DNA from: Rufibacter tibetensis
GTDB lineage: Bacteria > Bacteroidota > Bacteroidia > Cytophagales > Hymenobacteraceae
Length of the DNA: 64,000 nucleotides
Reading direction: 5' to 3'
Assembly: GCF_001310085.1 (NCBI RefSeq)
Contig: NZ_CP012643.1
Location: 2,587,501-2,651,500 of the forward strand
The position numbers were made by a program, and so were the translations under genes. Below the pieces are notes generated by a model. It was not told where the DNA came from. It made no database searches and saw nothing but the letters and a program-made list of their open reading frames with translations. Shown one piece after another: positions 1 through 10,479 of the stretch. How positions within the stretch are numbered: the first letter of the stretch is position 1; each line of letters starts with the position of its first letter.

Positions 1-791
<791 letters not shown>

Positions 792-897
792 ACCAAAAAG
801 GCGCGTACCCTGGTGTTCTCTCTTTTCCCAAGTATATCAAAGCACCCCCCGACATCATTGACACTCGCCCCCGAAAGGGAGGAGAAACGGAAAATAA

Positions 898-1008
<111 letters not shown>

Positions 1009-1014
1009 CACCTA

Positions 1015-1055
1015 AACAGCCCACCCCTCTAGAAGAGACGGTGGGCTGTTCTGCG
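1015..1055 (+). terminator. rRNA operon terminator
   Basis: A perfect 11-bp stem (1015-1025 with 1040-1050) lies directly after the 5S gene and is followed by a short T-containing stretch. Its position fits factor-independent termination of the rRNA operon. Confidence 0.8.
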
Positions 1056-1200
1056 TTTTACAGGGGTATAGCGGAGGGGGGAAGGGGGATTTTGGTTATA
1101 TAAAAGTTCCTAACTAATTGGCACCCTTTTTCTTTATCGTTTTAGGTCTTCTTTTTGGAAAGTACTATTTATCCATCAAAGGCTTCACGCTTATCAAAAG

Positions 1201-1258
1201 AGTATCCATGAAAAAGGGCAAGCTTTCAAAACAAAGCTTGCCCTTTTTCATGGATACT
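1201..1258. terminator. 26-bp perfect inverted repeat, bidirectional terminator
   Basis: Positions 1201-1226 and 1233-1258 are perfectly complementary around a 6-nt loop. The arms contain A5 and T5 runs, so either strand would give a GC core followed by U residues. It lies 7 nt beyond the stop codon of the minus-strand M16 gene and faces the rRNA operon. It probably stops both transcription units. The stem is much longer than a usual terminator stem. Confidence 0.85.
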
Positions 1259-1265
1259 CCTATCT

Positions 1266-2546
1266 CTATTTATGAACTCCCCCTGCCACTACTTTTAATA
1301 AGCTATCCTCATTGAAATACTTGTTTGCTACTTCTAATAAATCAATCTCTGATAAGCTTTGAATCTTCACAAGGAGCTGAGTATAAAAATCTTTGTCTAA
1401 GCCCATGATCACATTAGACTTGTACTTGTCCATTTTATCAAAGAGGGTAGCATGATCAGATAAGAACTTACCAGCTAAGTGCTTCTTGGTAGTGGCCAGT
1501 TCTTCTGCTGACACTGGTTCTTCTTTCAAGGTTGTAAGCTCCTTGGAAACCTCCTCTAATGTTTCATTGATTTTATCCCCCTTAATGTCAGTACCTATTG
1601 AAAATAAGGAACCATGTTCTTTATGAGAAATTGAGGAATAGATGCCGTAAGTATATCCTTTATCTTCTCTTATGTTCTTCATTAAGCGGGAACCAAAATA
1701 CCCTCCTAGTACATGGTTAAGCAGGTACAAGGCCGGATACTCTGGATGTGAAGATTTAAGGATGGGCTTTCCTATCCTTAAAGACGCCTGCATGTCATTA
1801 GCAGTAGAAGATTTGAGCAAGCCTGTTTTAGGAGCTAATGTTGAAATCTGGGGTTGAACTATAGCAGAAGGAGTATGATCCTTTACTGCTTTAGATATTA
1901 CCTCTATTTGGGACTCGTTTATGTCTCCAGTAATAAATATCTCTGCATCATGGAAGATATATGACTGATGATGGAAGTCCTTCAAATCCTTTATTTCTGT
2001 TGCTATTATATCTTCTTCTGAAATGTAGGATGCATACGGATGGTCTTGACCATATAGAGCACTGGTATATGCCTCTGTAGCTAGATAGCTATTTTTTTGC
2101 TTATCAACTGCCAAGGTTTGAATTACCCTTTGCTTCAGCAAAGAGAACTCTTCTTCTGGAAAGGAAGGTTGTTGAATGATTTCAAAGGCAAGCGGGAGCA
2201 GTGACGGTAGAAATTTAGCCAGACAATAAAGGGTAACGGTTGATCTGTCATACCCATGAGCTACGTCTAAAGATGCTCCATAAAAATCGACAGCGTCTGC
2301 TATTTCTTTCGCGTTGTGGTACCGGGTACCCTCTTTTAGCATCTTGGCTGTAAGAGAGGCAACCCCAGCTTTTGGTTGATACCACTTCCCTGCTTTGAAT
2401 ACAAATTCAACTCTTACTACAGGTTGTATGCTGTTCTTGAAAATGTGTAAACGTGCCCCAGAAGGAGTTTGTCTTACTTCAGGAGTTATAGATAAGTCAG
2501 TGGTAAGATCTGCAATGGCAGGAGCTACCGAGCGGTTTAAGGACAT
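1266..2546 (-). CDS. M16-family peptidase homologue lacking the zinc motif
   Basis: The 426-residue protein has the two-domain M16 (insulinase/processing-peptidase) fold, including the C-terminal Arg/Tyr region GYFGSRLMKNIREDKGYTYG that contacts substrate in active relatives. The N-terminal zinc site HxxEH is replaced: the aligned segment GVASLTAKM at residues 61-69 has Ser64, Ala67 and Lys68 in place of His, Glu and His, so no catalysis is expected. M16B enzymes often work as an active and an inactive subunit, but no active partner is next to it. No clear signal peptide is seen. It starts 6 nt after the porV stop, so it is most likely the last gene of a porU-porV-M16 operon. Confidence 0.9.
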   Translation of the reverse strand: MSLNRSVAPAIADLTTDLSITPEVRQTPSGARLHIFKNSIQPVVRVEFVFKAGKWYQPKAGVASLTAKMLKEGTRYHNAKEIADAVDFYGASLDVAHGYDRSTVTLYCLAKFLPSLLPLAFEIIQQPSFPEEEFSLLKQRVIQTLAVDKQKNSYLATEAYTSALYGQDHPYASYISEEDIIATEIKDLKDFHHQSYIFHDAEIFITGDINESQIEVISKAVKDHTPSAIVQPQISTLAPKTGLLKSSTANDMQASLRIGKPILKSSHPEYPALYLLNHVLGGYFGSRLMKNIREDKGYTYGIYSSISHKEHGSLFSIGTDIKGDKINETLEEVSKELTTLKEEPVSAEELATTKKHLAGKFLSDHATLFDKMDKYKSNVIMGLDKDFYTQLLVKIQSLSEIDLLEVANKYFNEDSLLKVVAGGVHK

Positions 2547-2552
2547 AGAAGG

Positions 2553-3722
2553 CTATTCTGCTTCAGCTCCGTCTAATCTGAAATGTAGGGAGAAGCGAAG
2601 GGTTTGAGCTAATGGATTGTTTTGTTCATTAGGAATCAGGTAGGCTGCGTCTACTCCAAATTTCTGGTAACGAACACCTAATCCCATGGTAAAGTACTGA
2701 CGGCCACCTTTCAGTTCGTTTTCATAAAAGTATCCTGCACGGGCGGCAAACATATTGTCATACCAGTACTCTAAACCGCTTGATACGGTAATTTCTTTCA
2801 GCTCCTCGCTGCCTCCCCCCGGCGCATCACTAAATGATTTAACTATGCCACTGAATACATTGGTATCATCATTAGCAGCAGGGTCGTCAGATTGGGTGTA
2901 AGGCACTAAAAGCTTGTTTCCATCTATGGCCAGCGTTATTTTGTTGTATGGGTCCAGCTCCATGGTGAAGGCAGTACCTAACCGTAAGTTAGTAGGTAAG
3001 AAATCCTTTCTTCCGGCAGTAGTGTAAGAAATCTTAGCTCCTATGTTAGAGACATTTCCGCCTAAAGCTAGGTTATAGTTCTTGCCCCCTATGGCTAAGT
3101 CTTTTGTATAGTAGATTCCTAAATCAACAGCTACGGAGTTTCCGGGTTGGGATTCACCAACCACCCCGCCGCTTCCGCCAACATTCACGTTTCCTGAAAG
3201 GTTTGAATGAATGAAGCGAGCACCAACTCCTAAGCTTAGGTTTTCGCTTAGTTTCTGTCCGTAAGCAAGACTAACCGCATACTCCTTAGGATTGAAATTC
3301 TGAATAGGATTACCAACTCCGTCAGTGAAGTTTAGTTCTCCTAAATCAAAATACAGCAATGACAGCGCTAACGAAGAGTTGGCGGTAAGTTTCTTATGCG
3401 CTGAAAGCTGGCTGAGCGACATGTCATTGACAATCTTTGACAGCCAGGGAGTATAGGACAAGGAAACACCTAGGTCGGTTTCCAGGAAGCCCAATTTAGC
3501 AGGGTTCCAGTAAGTGGCATTTGCATCTGGGGAGATAGCCACCCCCGCATCACCCATACCGGCAGAACGCGCATCTGGCGTAACAGACAGAAAAGGAACA
3601 GCTGTAGTAATTGGCCTGTATTCTTCACTTTGACCAATGGTATTCTGGGCTTGGGCCGAGAAATAGGACAAAGAAGCGACGGCAAAAACAAATAGAGAAG
3701 TTCTGAAGAGGTTGCAGTTCAT
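2553..3722 (-). CDS. porV: Type IX secretion outer-membrane protein PorV
   Basis: The 389-residue protein is a FadL-like outer-membrane beta-barrel. PorV shuttles T9SS cargo from the SprA pore to the attachment complex with PorU. A signal peptide ends at Ala25 with Gln at +1. The N-terminal region VTPDARSAGMGDAGVAISPD and the following YWNPAKL are typical of PorV/LptO. The length matches the family (about 390). It lies 25 nt after porU and 6 nt before the M16 homologue, all on one strand, so they are probably co-transcribed. The porU-porV pairing is conserved in gliding and T9SS-positive Bacteroidota. Confidence 0.95.
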   Translation of the reverse strand: MNCNLFRTSLFVFAVASLSYFSAQAQNTIGQSEEYRPITTAVPFLSVTPDARSAGMGDAGVAISPDANATYWNPAKLGFLETDLGVSLSYTPWLSKIVNDMSLSQLSAHKKLTANSSLALSLLYFDLGELNFTDGVGNPIQNFNPKEYAVSLAYGQKLSENLSLGVGARFIHSNLSGNVNVGGSGGVVGESQPGNSVAVDLGIYYTKDLAIGGKNYNLALGGNVSNIGAKISYTTAGRKDFLPTNLRLGTAFTMELDPYNKITLAIDGNKLLVPYTQSDDPAANDDTNVFSGIVKSFSDAPGGGSEELKEITVSSGLEYWYDNMFAARAGYFYENELKGGRQYFTMGLGVRYQKFGVDAAYLIPNEQNNPLAQTLRFSLHFRLDGAEAE

Positions 3723-3747
3723 GCGGTAGATGGTTGTATCAAGAATA

Positions 3748-6700
3748 TTATTTTAGTAAAACTAACTTTTCATAACGAGATGTACTAGCCCCGTCTTGTC
3801 GTGAACGAACATTCACTTTGTATATATATACACCTTTGGCTAAAATGTCATTGCTATCATCGCGGCCATCCCAAGAGAGGTCACTAAAATGCGTATTTCC
3901 ATCACCAAAACCATGCAGTGTTTTTACTAGTTTTCCTGATACGGTAAAAACCTGGATAAGTATATCCAATTCCTGACCGGGCCTGTTATGGTCAAAGTGG
4001 AAGGTTGTCTTATCAAGAAACGGGTTAGGTATGTTATATACGTGATCTAAGGCCAATTTTTCAGAAGAGGCCACAATAAATTCTATTTTAATGGTACTGG
4101 AGTTATTATGCGTATCCCAAGCTTTCAAAGAAAGGGTATGAGGACCTAAAGTAATATTCTTCAAAGAGTATCTTACTTTACCTGATTGATAAGAATCTAC
4201 GTCGGCGGTGTAGAATTCATTTAAGATAATAGGTTCAGACGACTTTTCATCTAAAATGGCAGTTATTTCATGACCAATACCAGCACCGGCAGTATTGATC
4301 CCGTTATCATCAAACAAATGAGCCAACAAGGTAGCGTCTGTTCCAATAAGCCCACCGGAAACAAAGGACTCATCATTCATGAACAGCTCCAATTGAGGAG
4401 GCGTGTTGTCAACCGAAGCATTTGAATTGGCACCACCCACCGGTACAAGGTGAGCACCTAAACCGTCTGTGGAAGAAGAGGAGGCATATAAATGAATGCT
4501 TCCGTTCCCAATCTGGTAGTTGATATCCTTAGGAATAACAAAGGAAAGCTCAAAGGCCCCGTTCTTAACCGTAGCCAAGCCATCATACAAAACATTGCTT
4601 CGGTTCAGGACCTGCCGCTTCGCATTTTGGTCACCTAACGTGGTAAGAGCGGCTCTTTTATCATACACCGTTAGGTGGACCTGCCCCTGGAAGTCGGACG
4701 CAATCTGTTGTTGTTTATTCTGCACATGCCCTTCTAAACGCACGGTAGACAAAGCACTGAGGGTGTCAGTAACCGCGGTAGCAGAAAATGGTTTTTCGTT
4801 CAACTTAGAGAGCACTACTTCAAGGTTGGGGTACGCCAGCCGCATGGATGGATCTCCTAGCAAGGCAAAGTTCCGGTTGTTCACCCCAAACAAGCTCGCG
4901 TTCTTGGTCTTGTTGGTTAACACTCCTAATGTGGGCATTGCCCCATTCGCCATAGGGGTAAACAGGAAAGTGAAAAAGTTGGTGTTCAGAGCCCGGTTTC
5001 CATCTGAATATACCGGTCGGGTAGTGGTAAGAAGTCCTATTGCTCCTCCTGCTGGGTGAAATAATGCAGTTTCAGCTCCCGAATTACGCCGTGGGTCATC
5101 ATAACGGCCAATCTCGCAAGTGGCTGTTAGAAAGAAGGTGAGTTTGTTCTGGTTTTTCCAGGCTTGGATTTCATTGAGGGTCAGAATCTGTTCATCGGCT
5201 AAGCTGATGGCATTGCCATGCCCGGTGTAATTAGTGACCAAAGCGCCTTTTTCTATGGCTTCCCGCAGGGCATTGTTTGTTTCAGGTGAACGTTGGCCAT
5301 TGGGTACTGAGATCTGCGGATATAAATCAAGGTAAATTTTTTGAGGTAAATACCCGGGATAGTTTCTTTCTACATACTCCGCCAGGTAATCCGCATCGTT
5401 CAGGTGCTCATTAGAATCACCGTCATCAGCTAGGAATATAAGCCGTTTGCGCCAGTTGCCTAAGGTCTGCTCGCTTTCATACCTAATGATCTTGTCAATC
5501 AAAAGATCAGCCTCAAACGTGGTTTTAACAGGTAAGCGGCCAATCCCTACATCTAACCTGTGGGCGAGGGCGAATTCCGTTTCAGACCATTCTCCTTCCT
5601 CATTGTCAAGGAAGCCAATGTAATCGTCAGAAGAGTAGGACAGGACAGGATCTAACGACTGACGCGACTGATAGATGGGTATGAAATTGGTGTTCTGCTG
5701 AATTCTTCGTTTAGGGTCAAAAGAAGCATCACCTAGTAAAGCCACTTGAATCAGGTCATCTCCTTGCTTTCCGCTGCGTTCATAGAGCATTTTAAGAAAA
5801 TCACGAATGGCGGTGATGTCTTGTTTGCCGGAGGAGAACTCCTGGTAAATCTTAGGCAACTCTACCACTTCCACCTGTAAACCAGACCGGGTGCGTCTAT
5901 GGGTCGCCAACCGCTGCGCTTGGGCAGAAATCGCAGCCGGAGTGATAATGACCAAGTCAAGCTTGCCATCCAGGTTCAGGCTGTGCAGGTTCTGGTTAGC
6001 CACTTTCCCAAGGAACGTTGGAGTAGGGAAGGAAGAGCCCTGGAAAGCAACATACTCCCGCAGTTGCTGAGTATTGGCAGAGAATCTGGCAACCCCATTA
6101 TTGGTAGAGACTCCCAGCCTTACCGGCTTAAGAGGATCTGTGACATTCCAAACCTGCGCGTCTGCTGACGTAATTCCTCCTACCAGAAAAGTGCTTACGG
6201 CGTTCTGCTTACTAGCCAAGGACCTGAAATTGGTTTGGTTTCCATACAACTTCAGTTGCCGGCGGGCAGAAAGGGTAAAATAATTCAGATACCCAGTGGC
6301 TGAAGAGCTGCTACCCGGTTGATACGTGTAGGTAACGGTTAAATCATTGGTATAGGCCAGTGAACTAAGTGGGGGAGAGAGATGCAACACATGGTTCACT
6401 CCTTCCGGATGGTAGTTGTAGGATCCTCTGCCTGCCACAGAGTGGGTGCCAAGAGACGTGCCATTCAATCTCACAGTAAAAGAGCTGTTCTCCGGGGAGT
6501 TGGCCATTACTGCCGAAGTAAGCCATACGGGGCTGTTAGGTACTAAATCTGAAGCTGGAAAGGCAAAATTTTGCTGCAGGGCGAAGGCACTAAATTCCTC
6601 CCCGTACCATTCACGGCCCGAGTTGACCATGTTCTTGAGGTCTATTTCATGGAACCAGCGCTCATCATACGAAGTGATTTCTGGAAATGACCCCGGAAGG

Positions 6701-7608
6701 GATGCCTGCTGGCTCACCCTAAGTCCTGCGGATGGTCCAACAGTAAGATAGTAGTAAGTCGTGTCGCTGTACAGGTTGAAGGAATGTACAAACGGAGATT
6801 GCCCCCTAACCTGGTTCTCTGCCCAGGTGTGTGGGCCTTGTCCGTAAAACAGGAGGTAATCATTCGCGTCAAAAGAACCATCCTGCTCGCCCTCTATCCA
6901 AATCGCATTCTCTACCAGATCATCGGCCCGGGGAGCGGAGTTGGCTTGTGGAAGCATTCCGCCGCCGTTACCATATAACCGTAGATTGCGTGGGTTCAGG
7001 TTCTGCAGGTTCACGCCCATGGTCTGTAAAGCAGTACGGTCCAGTTTGTACATGCCTGAGGTTGGAACGCCAATCTTAAACCATTCCCCGGAAGCTAAAA
7101 CTGAGCGAGTAGTGAATGTGCGTTGGGTAGCAGTAGCACCAGGTGCTTTTCTGAAATTATTTCCGGAAGAATAGCGAAAACTGAAAGAAAGTAATTTCTC
7201 TACGGCTCCGGTCTGCGGATTCAACCGGAAAGGTTGGAACGCAATGACTGAGTGCGGCACCCGGTTGGCGGTACCTGCACTAATCAACGGCTGTAGTTCT
7301 GTTTTGAGGCTCTTTTTAGGAAAGGAGCGTAATTCTGCCTCTGTAAGCGGGCCAAACTCCAGGTTGGTGAACTCAAAAGAACTCACCGTCACATTGGGGA
7401 CGGACAGAATGTAGTAAGGAATCTCTTCCTTACCTACAAAGGCGGCCTCCTCAAAAGAAGGAAGAGCCGCCTTTGCTTGGTGTGTTATAGGAGAAGGGGT
7501 TGGAACTGCGCGCCAAGTCACCCTGCGCGTTTCCTGGGTCTGGGCCCAAGCAGAAACGGCAGAAACCCAAAAGCCTGCGGCAAGAAGAAACTTCTTTACA
7601 AAATGCAT
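3748..7608 (-). CDS. porU: Type IX secretion signal peptidase/sortase PorU
   Basis: The 1286-residue protein belongs to the gingipain-like C25 cysteine peptidase family. PorU removes the C-terminal sorting domain of T9SS cargo and joins the cargo to A-LPS at the cell surface. A signal peptide ends at Ala22 with Gln at +1 (WAQTQETRR). The catalytic His797 lies in YTGHGN and Cys831 in TATCEIGRYDDP, with the 34-residue spacing usual for C25 enzymes. Immunoglobulin-like domains follow, and the last 80 residues resemble a type A sorting domain ending in KLVLLK, which in PorU is normally kept. It is the first gene of the apparent porU-porV-M16 operon. Confidence 0.96.
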   Translation of the reverse strand: MHFVKKFLLAAGFWVSAVSAWAQTQETRRVTWRAVPTPSPITHQAKAALPSFEEAAFVGKEEIPYYILSVPNVTVSSFEFTNLEFGPLTEAELRSFPKKSLKTELQPLISAGTANRVPHSVIAFQPFRLNPQTGAVEKLLSFSFRYSSGNNFRKAPGATATQRTFTTRSVLASGEWFKIGVPTSGMYKLDRTALQTMGVNLQNLNPRNLRLYGNGGGMLPQANSAPRADDLVENAIWIEGEQDGSFDANDYLLFYGQGPHTWAENQVRGQSPFVHSFNLYSDTTYYYLTVGPSAGLRVSQQASLPGSFPEITSYDERWFHEIDLKNMVNSGREWYGEEFSAFALQQNFAFPASDLVPNSPVWLTSAVMANSPENSSFTVRLNGTSLGTHSVAGRGSYNYHPEGVNHVLHLSPPLSSLAYTNDLTVTYTYQPGSSSSATGYLNYFTLSARRQLKLYGNQTNFRSLASKQNAVSTFLVGGITSADAQVWNVTDPLKPVRLGVSTNNGVARFSANTQQLREYVAFQGSSFPTPTFLGKVANQNLHSLNLDGKLDLVIITPAAISAQAQRLATHRRTRSGLQVEVVELPKIYQEFSSGKQDITAIRDFLKMLYERSGKQGDDLIQVALLGDASFDPKRRIQQNTNFIPIYQSRQSLDPVLSYSSDDYIGFLDNEEGEWSETEFALAHRLDVGIGRLPVKTTFEADLLIDKIIRYESEQTLGNWRKRLIFLADDGDSNEHLNDADYLAEYVERNYPGYLPQKIYLDLYPQISVPNGQRSPETNNALREAIEKGALVTNYTGHGNAISLADEQILTLNEIQAWKNQNKLTFFLTATCEIGRYDDPRRNSGAETALFHPAGGAIGLLTTTRPVYSDGNRALNTNFFTFLFTPMANGAMPTLGVLTNKTKNASLFGVNNRNFALLGDPSMRLAYPNLEVVLSKLNEKPFSATAVTDTLSALSTVRLEGHVQNKQQQIASDFQGQVHLTVYDKRAALTTLGDQNAKRQVLNRSNVLYDGLATVKNGAFELSFVIPKDINYQIGNGSIHLYASSSSTDGLGAHLVPVGGANSNASVDNTPPQLELFMNDESFVSGGLIGTDATLLAHLFDDNGINTAGAGIGHEITAILDEKSSEPIILNEFYTADVDSYQSGKVRYSLKNITLGPHTLSLKAWDTHNNSSTIKIEFIVASSEKLALDHVYNIPNPFLDKTTFHFDHNRPGQELDILIQVFTVSGKLVKTLHGFGDGNTHFSDLSWDGRDDSNDILAKGVYIYKVNVRSRQDGASTSRYEKLVLLK

Positions 7609-7696
7609 GTACGCGGGTAAAAAGACTACTCCGCAACACAGTCCTTCTTTTTAGGTTCAACTCAGAAAAAGGAGAGAAGAACCTTGGGGGGTACTT

Positions 7697-7948
7697 TTAG
7701 TTGGCTGTGAGACGGTAAGAGAAGGATTCCATAATCATGTTGGCCAGTAATTTCTTACAAGCCTCTTCTACTTTCTGGGCAGCAGCGGTCTCGTTTTCTG
7801 CTTCTAATTGTAAACGAATGTGTTTGCCAATTCTTACATCAGAAACCTGCTCCAGGCCTAAATGTTCCAAACCCAACATCACGGCTTTTCCTTGGGGATC
7901 TAACAGTTCTGTATGCGGCATGATGTCTATTTCGGCGGTGAATTTCAT
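7697..7948 (-). CDS. purS: Phosphoribosylformylglycinamidine synthase, PurS subunit
   Basis: The 83-residue protein is the small structural subunit of the three-part FGAR amidotransferase (PurS, PurQ, small PurL), which makes FGAM in step four of purine synthesis. It begins MKFTAEIDIMPHTELLDPQG, a standard PurS start, and has the expected length. It overlaps pssA by 4 nt (ATGA), so translation is probably coupled. PurQ is encoded 6 kb away at 13879; PurL is not in the window. Confidence 0.93.
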   Translation of the reverse strand: MKFTAEIDIMPHTELLDPQGKAVMLGLEHLGLEQVSDVRIGKHIRLQLEAENETAAAQKVEEACKKLLANMIMESFSYRLTAN

Positions 7949-8649
7949 AAGGAAGAAGATTTATTGAAAAAGGATAAAATAATGTACATCGCTAGGTTCA
8001 AAGGAACCGCGGTAAAGTTAAGGATTGCCAGGAAAAGAATGGAAAGCCCCATGAAAATAAACCGCACCTCATTGCCTTTCCAGGATGCATTCTTGAATTT
8101 AAGCGCAAAAAGCGGCAACTCGGCTATGAGTAGGTAAGAAAATAGCACTGAAATCCCCAGCAGTACAAACGGGTTCATAATAATCGGGGTTAAGCCGAAG
8201 TCGTCATAAGCCAGGATCAGCGGCAGAGACATGATGAAAAGGGTGCAGGCCGGGGTTGGTACACCAATGAAAGAAGAAATCTGGCGGGTGTCAATGTTGA
8301 ACTTGGCTAACCTCACACAGGAAAAGATAGTGATCAGGAAGCCGGCATAAGGCAGAAAAGCGGGCAAGTCATACCCACCGGTTTCAACGGCTTGGGCAAT
8401 CATCTGCACCATAGCAGCGCCGGGCACCACGCCAAACGAAACCATGTCGGCCAAGGAGTCTAACTGTTTGCCAATCTCAGAGTAGGTGTTAAGCACGCGG
8501 GCCACCATGCCATCCAGGAAATCCAGCGTGGCGGCGGCTACTATCCAACCAGCAGCCGCGATCAGCTCCTGCTGAAAAACAGCGACAAGGGCAAGGCAGC
8601 CACACAATAAGTTAAGGCAGGTGATGAAATTAGGAATGTGTTTCTTCAT
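7945..8649 (-). CDS. pssA: CDP-diacylglycerol-serine O-phosphatidyltransferase
   Basis: The 234-residue integral membrane enzyme transfers phosphatidyl from CDP-diacylglycerol to serine, giving phosphatidylserine, the precursor of phosphatidylethanolamine. The CDP-alcohol phosphotransferase signature is present near residues 44-72: DFLDGMVAR followed by GKQLDSLAD, with all expected Asp and Gly residues. Several hydrophobic segments (about 6-8) follow. It sits between the MBL hydrolase gene (37 nt upstream) and purS (4-nt overlap), so the three genes are probably one transcript. Confidence 0.94.
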   Translation of the reverse strand: MKKHIPNFITCLNLLCGCLALVAVFQQELIAAAGWIVAAATLDFLDGMVARVLNTYSEIGKQLDSLADMVSFGVVPGAAMVQMIAQAVETGGYDLPAFLPYAGFLITIFSCVRLAKFNIDTRQISSFIGVPTPACTLFIMSLPLILAYDDFGLTPIIMNPFVLLGISVLFSYLLIAELPLFALKFKNASWKGNEVRFIFMGLSILFLAILNFTAVPLNLAMYIILSFFNKSSSL

Positions 8650-8670
8650 AGAGTTGTAAAGGTCTGTTCT

Positions 8671-8701
8671 GAGCGTGTTTTAAAAATTAGCTCAAAAACG
8701 G
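8671..8701 (+). repeat. Dispersed 3'-end palindromic motif, copy overlapping MBL gene end
   Basis: The sequence has the form GTGTTTTAAAAATTAG followed by CTCAAAAACGG and closely matches the copy at 42282. The minus-strand gene ending at 8687 takes its last codons and stop from this sequence. Confidence 0.5.
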
Positions 8702-9337
8702 ATTGCTGGCTTTCTCTTCCCCAATGGTGGTAGAAGGGCCATGACCAGGGTAAACAGTGACATCTTCCGGGAGGGTGAATAATTTGGAGCGGATGCTTTG
8801 AATGAGCGTGTTAAAATCACCGCCCGGTAAATCGGTACGGCCGATGCTGCGCTGGAACAGGACATCACCGCCAATCAGGTTCTTGCTCTGTGGGTGGTAG
8901 AACACCACGTGGCCGGGCGCGTGACCGGGCGTGAACAATATTTCCAGCTCGGTTTCGCCGAAGCTTACGTTTTCGCCCTCTTTTAGGAATTTCTCCGGTA
9001 AAATCTCCTGGTATTGCGGAAAGCCATAGGCAGCTGAATACGTAGGCACCGCACGCAGGACAGCCAGGTCTTCTTCATGAATCTCCAATGGCACGCCGTA
9101 AGTATCAGCGACAAACTTGTTGCCCAGCACGTGGTCAATGTGGCAATGGGTGTTCAAAAGGCGTACTACTTTCAGACCTTCAGATTGGATGAACTGCTTC
9201 AACTCCTGCTGTTCCTGCTTATCGGCGCAGCCGGGGTCAATGACCACGCATTCCTTAGTGGAGTCACACAGCACGTAGGTGTTTTCTTGAAACGGATTGA
9301 AGGTAAAGTACTTTACTTGCAGACCAGTGGCAGCCAT
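8687..9337 (-). CDS. Metallo-beta-lactamase-fold hydrolase, glyoxalase II-like
   Basis: The 216-residue cytoplasmic protein carries the metal-binding motif THCHIDH (residues about 61-67), a second His in FTPGHAPGHVVF, an Asp in GGDVLF and the final His in YPGHGPST. This set fits a two-metal hydrolase of the YcbL/glyoxalase II group, which cleaves thioesters such as S-lactoylglutathione or bacillithiol-type conjugates. The true substrate cannot be told from sequence. It is the first gene of the probable MBL-pssA-purS unit and is divergent from the FAD oxidoreductase at 9403. Its last residues (NPFLS) lie within a dispersed repeat copy. Confidence 0.9.
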   Translation of the reverse strand: MAATGLQVKYFTFNPFQENTYVLCDSTKECVVIDPGCADKQEQQELKQFIQSEGLKVVRLLNTHCHIDHVLGNKFVADTYGVPLEIHEEDLAVLRAVPTYSAAYGFPQYQEILPEKFLKEGENVSFGETELEILFTPGHAPGHVVFYHPQSKNLIGGDVLFQRSIGRTDLPGGDFNTLIQSIRSKLFTLPEDVTVYPGHGPSTTIGEEKASNPFLS

Positions 9338-9402
9338 GGATCACATCATATTTTGCAGGCTCTAAGTTACAGATTTCAGCGGCACAAGCCGTACCTTGGG
9401 AC

Positions 9403-10479
9403 ATGATTTATGATTATCTGGTAGTAGGACACGGCCTGGCCGGCGCAATTTTGACGTGTTTTCTGGAAAAAGCCGGTAAAACGGTGCTGGTCATTGATGC
9501 TCCCAAAGAGAACTCCGCCTCACGGGTAGCGGCGGGCCTGATCAACCCAGTAGCAGGAAAACGGTTCGCGAAAAGCTGGCAAGTAGACTCTTTTCTGCCT
9601 GCGGCCACCTCGTTTTACCAGGAAATGGAAGCCCGCTACCACGCAGAATTCTTCTACCGCAAACCTATCCTGAAACTCTTTTCCACCCCCGAGGAGCAGA
9701 ACAACTGGATGGGCAAAAGTACCGATGCCGCCTGGGAAGGGTACATTGAAACCACGCACCTGCAACTACCCACCTCTGAATACGTTCATCAGGAACTGGG
9801 TGGCTTGCTCATTCAGCAGGGTGGGTACGTGGCCTTGCGCCCGTTTTTGGATTTGCGGGAGGAAGACCTGAAAAGCAGGGGGGCGTTCCGCTCAGAAGCC
9901 TTTGATTTCTCCCAGCTCCAACTAGTTCCTGAAGGAGTGAAATACGGCGGGGTGCAGGCCAGAAAAATTATTTTCTGCGAGGGTGCGCAGGGTGCCCAGA
10001 ACCCTTTCTTCAGCTGGTTGCCTTTTTCCTTGAACAAAGGCGAAATTTTAGACATAAATGTGCCAGATTTTGAGGCTACATATATCTATAATAAAGCCGT
10101 TTACGTTGTGCCTTTAGGACAATACCAGTACCGAGTAGGAGCCACGTACAATTGGCGGAATCTGGAGGAAGCGCTTACAATTGAGGCGAGGGAAGAACTG
10201 GAAACCAAAGTGCAGGACATCCTGAAAAAACCATTTGAGGTGACAAAGCAGTATGTAGGGGTGAGGCCTGCCGTAAGAGACCGGAAACCTTTGATGGGGC
10301 TGCACCCTCAGAACCCGCAGGTAGGTATTTTCAACGGCATGGGATCTAAAGGTGTGCTGATGGCGCCTTTGCTGGCGCAGCAGTTCATTGCCCATATAGA
10401 GCAGGAAACGGCCCTGTGGCCCGAGGTGAATATTGTCCGGTATTTATCGTTATATTTAGCATCTACGTCAAACACATGA
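9403..10479 (+). CDS. FAD-dependent oxidoreductase, DAO family
   Basis: The 358-residue protein begins with a dinucleotide-binding motif (YLVVGHGLAGA, residues 5-15) and has a D-amino-acid-oxidase-like fold, ending with GIFNGMGSKGVLMAPLLAQQ, a typical FAD-contacting segment. It resembles glycine/D-amino acid oxidases and the C-terminal domain of MnmC, but the substrate is unknown. The next gene starts inside its stop codon (ATGA overlap), implying coupled translation. A near-match to a -7 element, TACCTTGG at 9392-9399, ends 3 nt before the ATG. There is no signal peptide, so it should be cytoplasmic. Confidence 0.85.
   Translation: MIYDYLVVGHGLAGAILTCFLEKAGKTVLVIDAPKENSASRVAAGLINPVAGKRFAKSWQVDSFLPAATSFYQEMEARYHAEFFYRKPILKLFSTPEEQNNWMGKSTDAAWEGYIETTHLQLPTSEYVHQELGGLLIQQGGYVALRPFLDLREEDLKSRGAFRSEAFDFSQLQLVPEGVKYGGVQARKIIFCEGAQGAQNPFFSWLPFSLNKGEILDINVPDFEATYIYNKAVYVVPLGQYQYRVGATYNWRNLEEALTIEAREELETKVQDILKKPFEVTKQYVGVRPAVRDRKPLMGLHPQNPQVGIFNGMGSKGVLMAPLLAQQFIAHIEQETALWPEVNIVRYLSLYLASTSNT

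Noticed and set aside
1118-1315. 65-codon plus-strand frame
   Set aside because: It runs through the 26-bp terminator hairpin and into the antisense of the M16 gene; no family match or promoter.
4520-5059. 179-codon plus-strand frame
   Set aside because: Antisense to porU, whose catalytic region is coded here; composition is typical of an antisense shadow.
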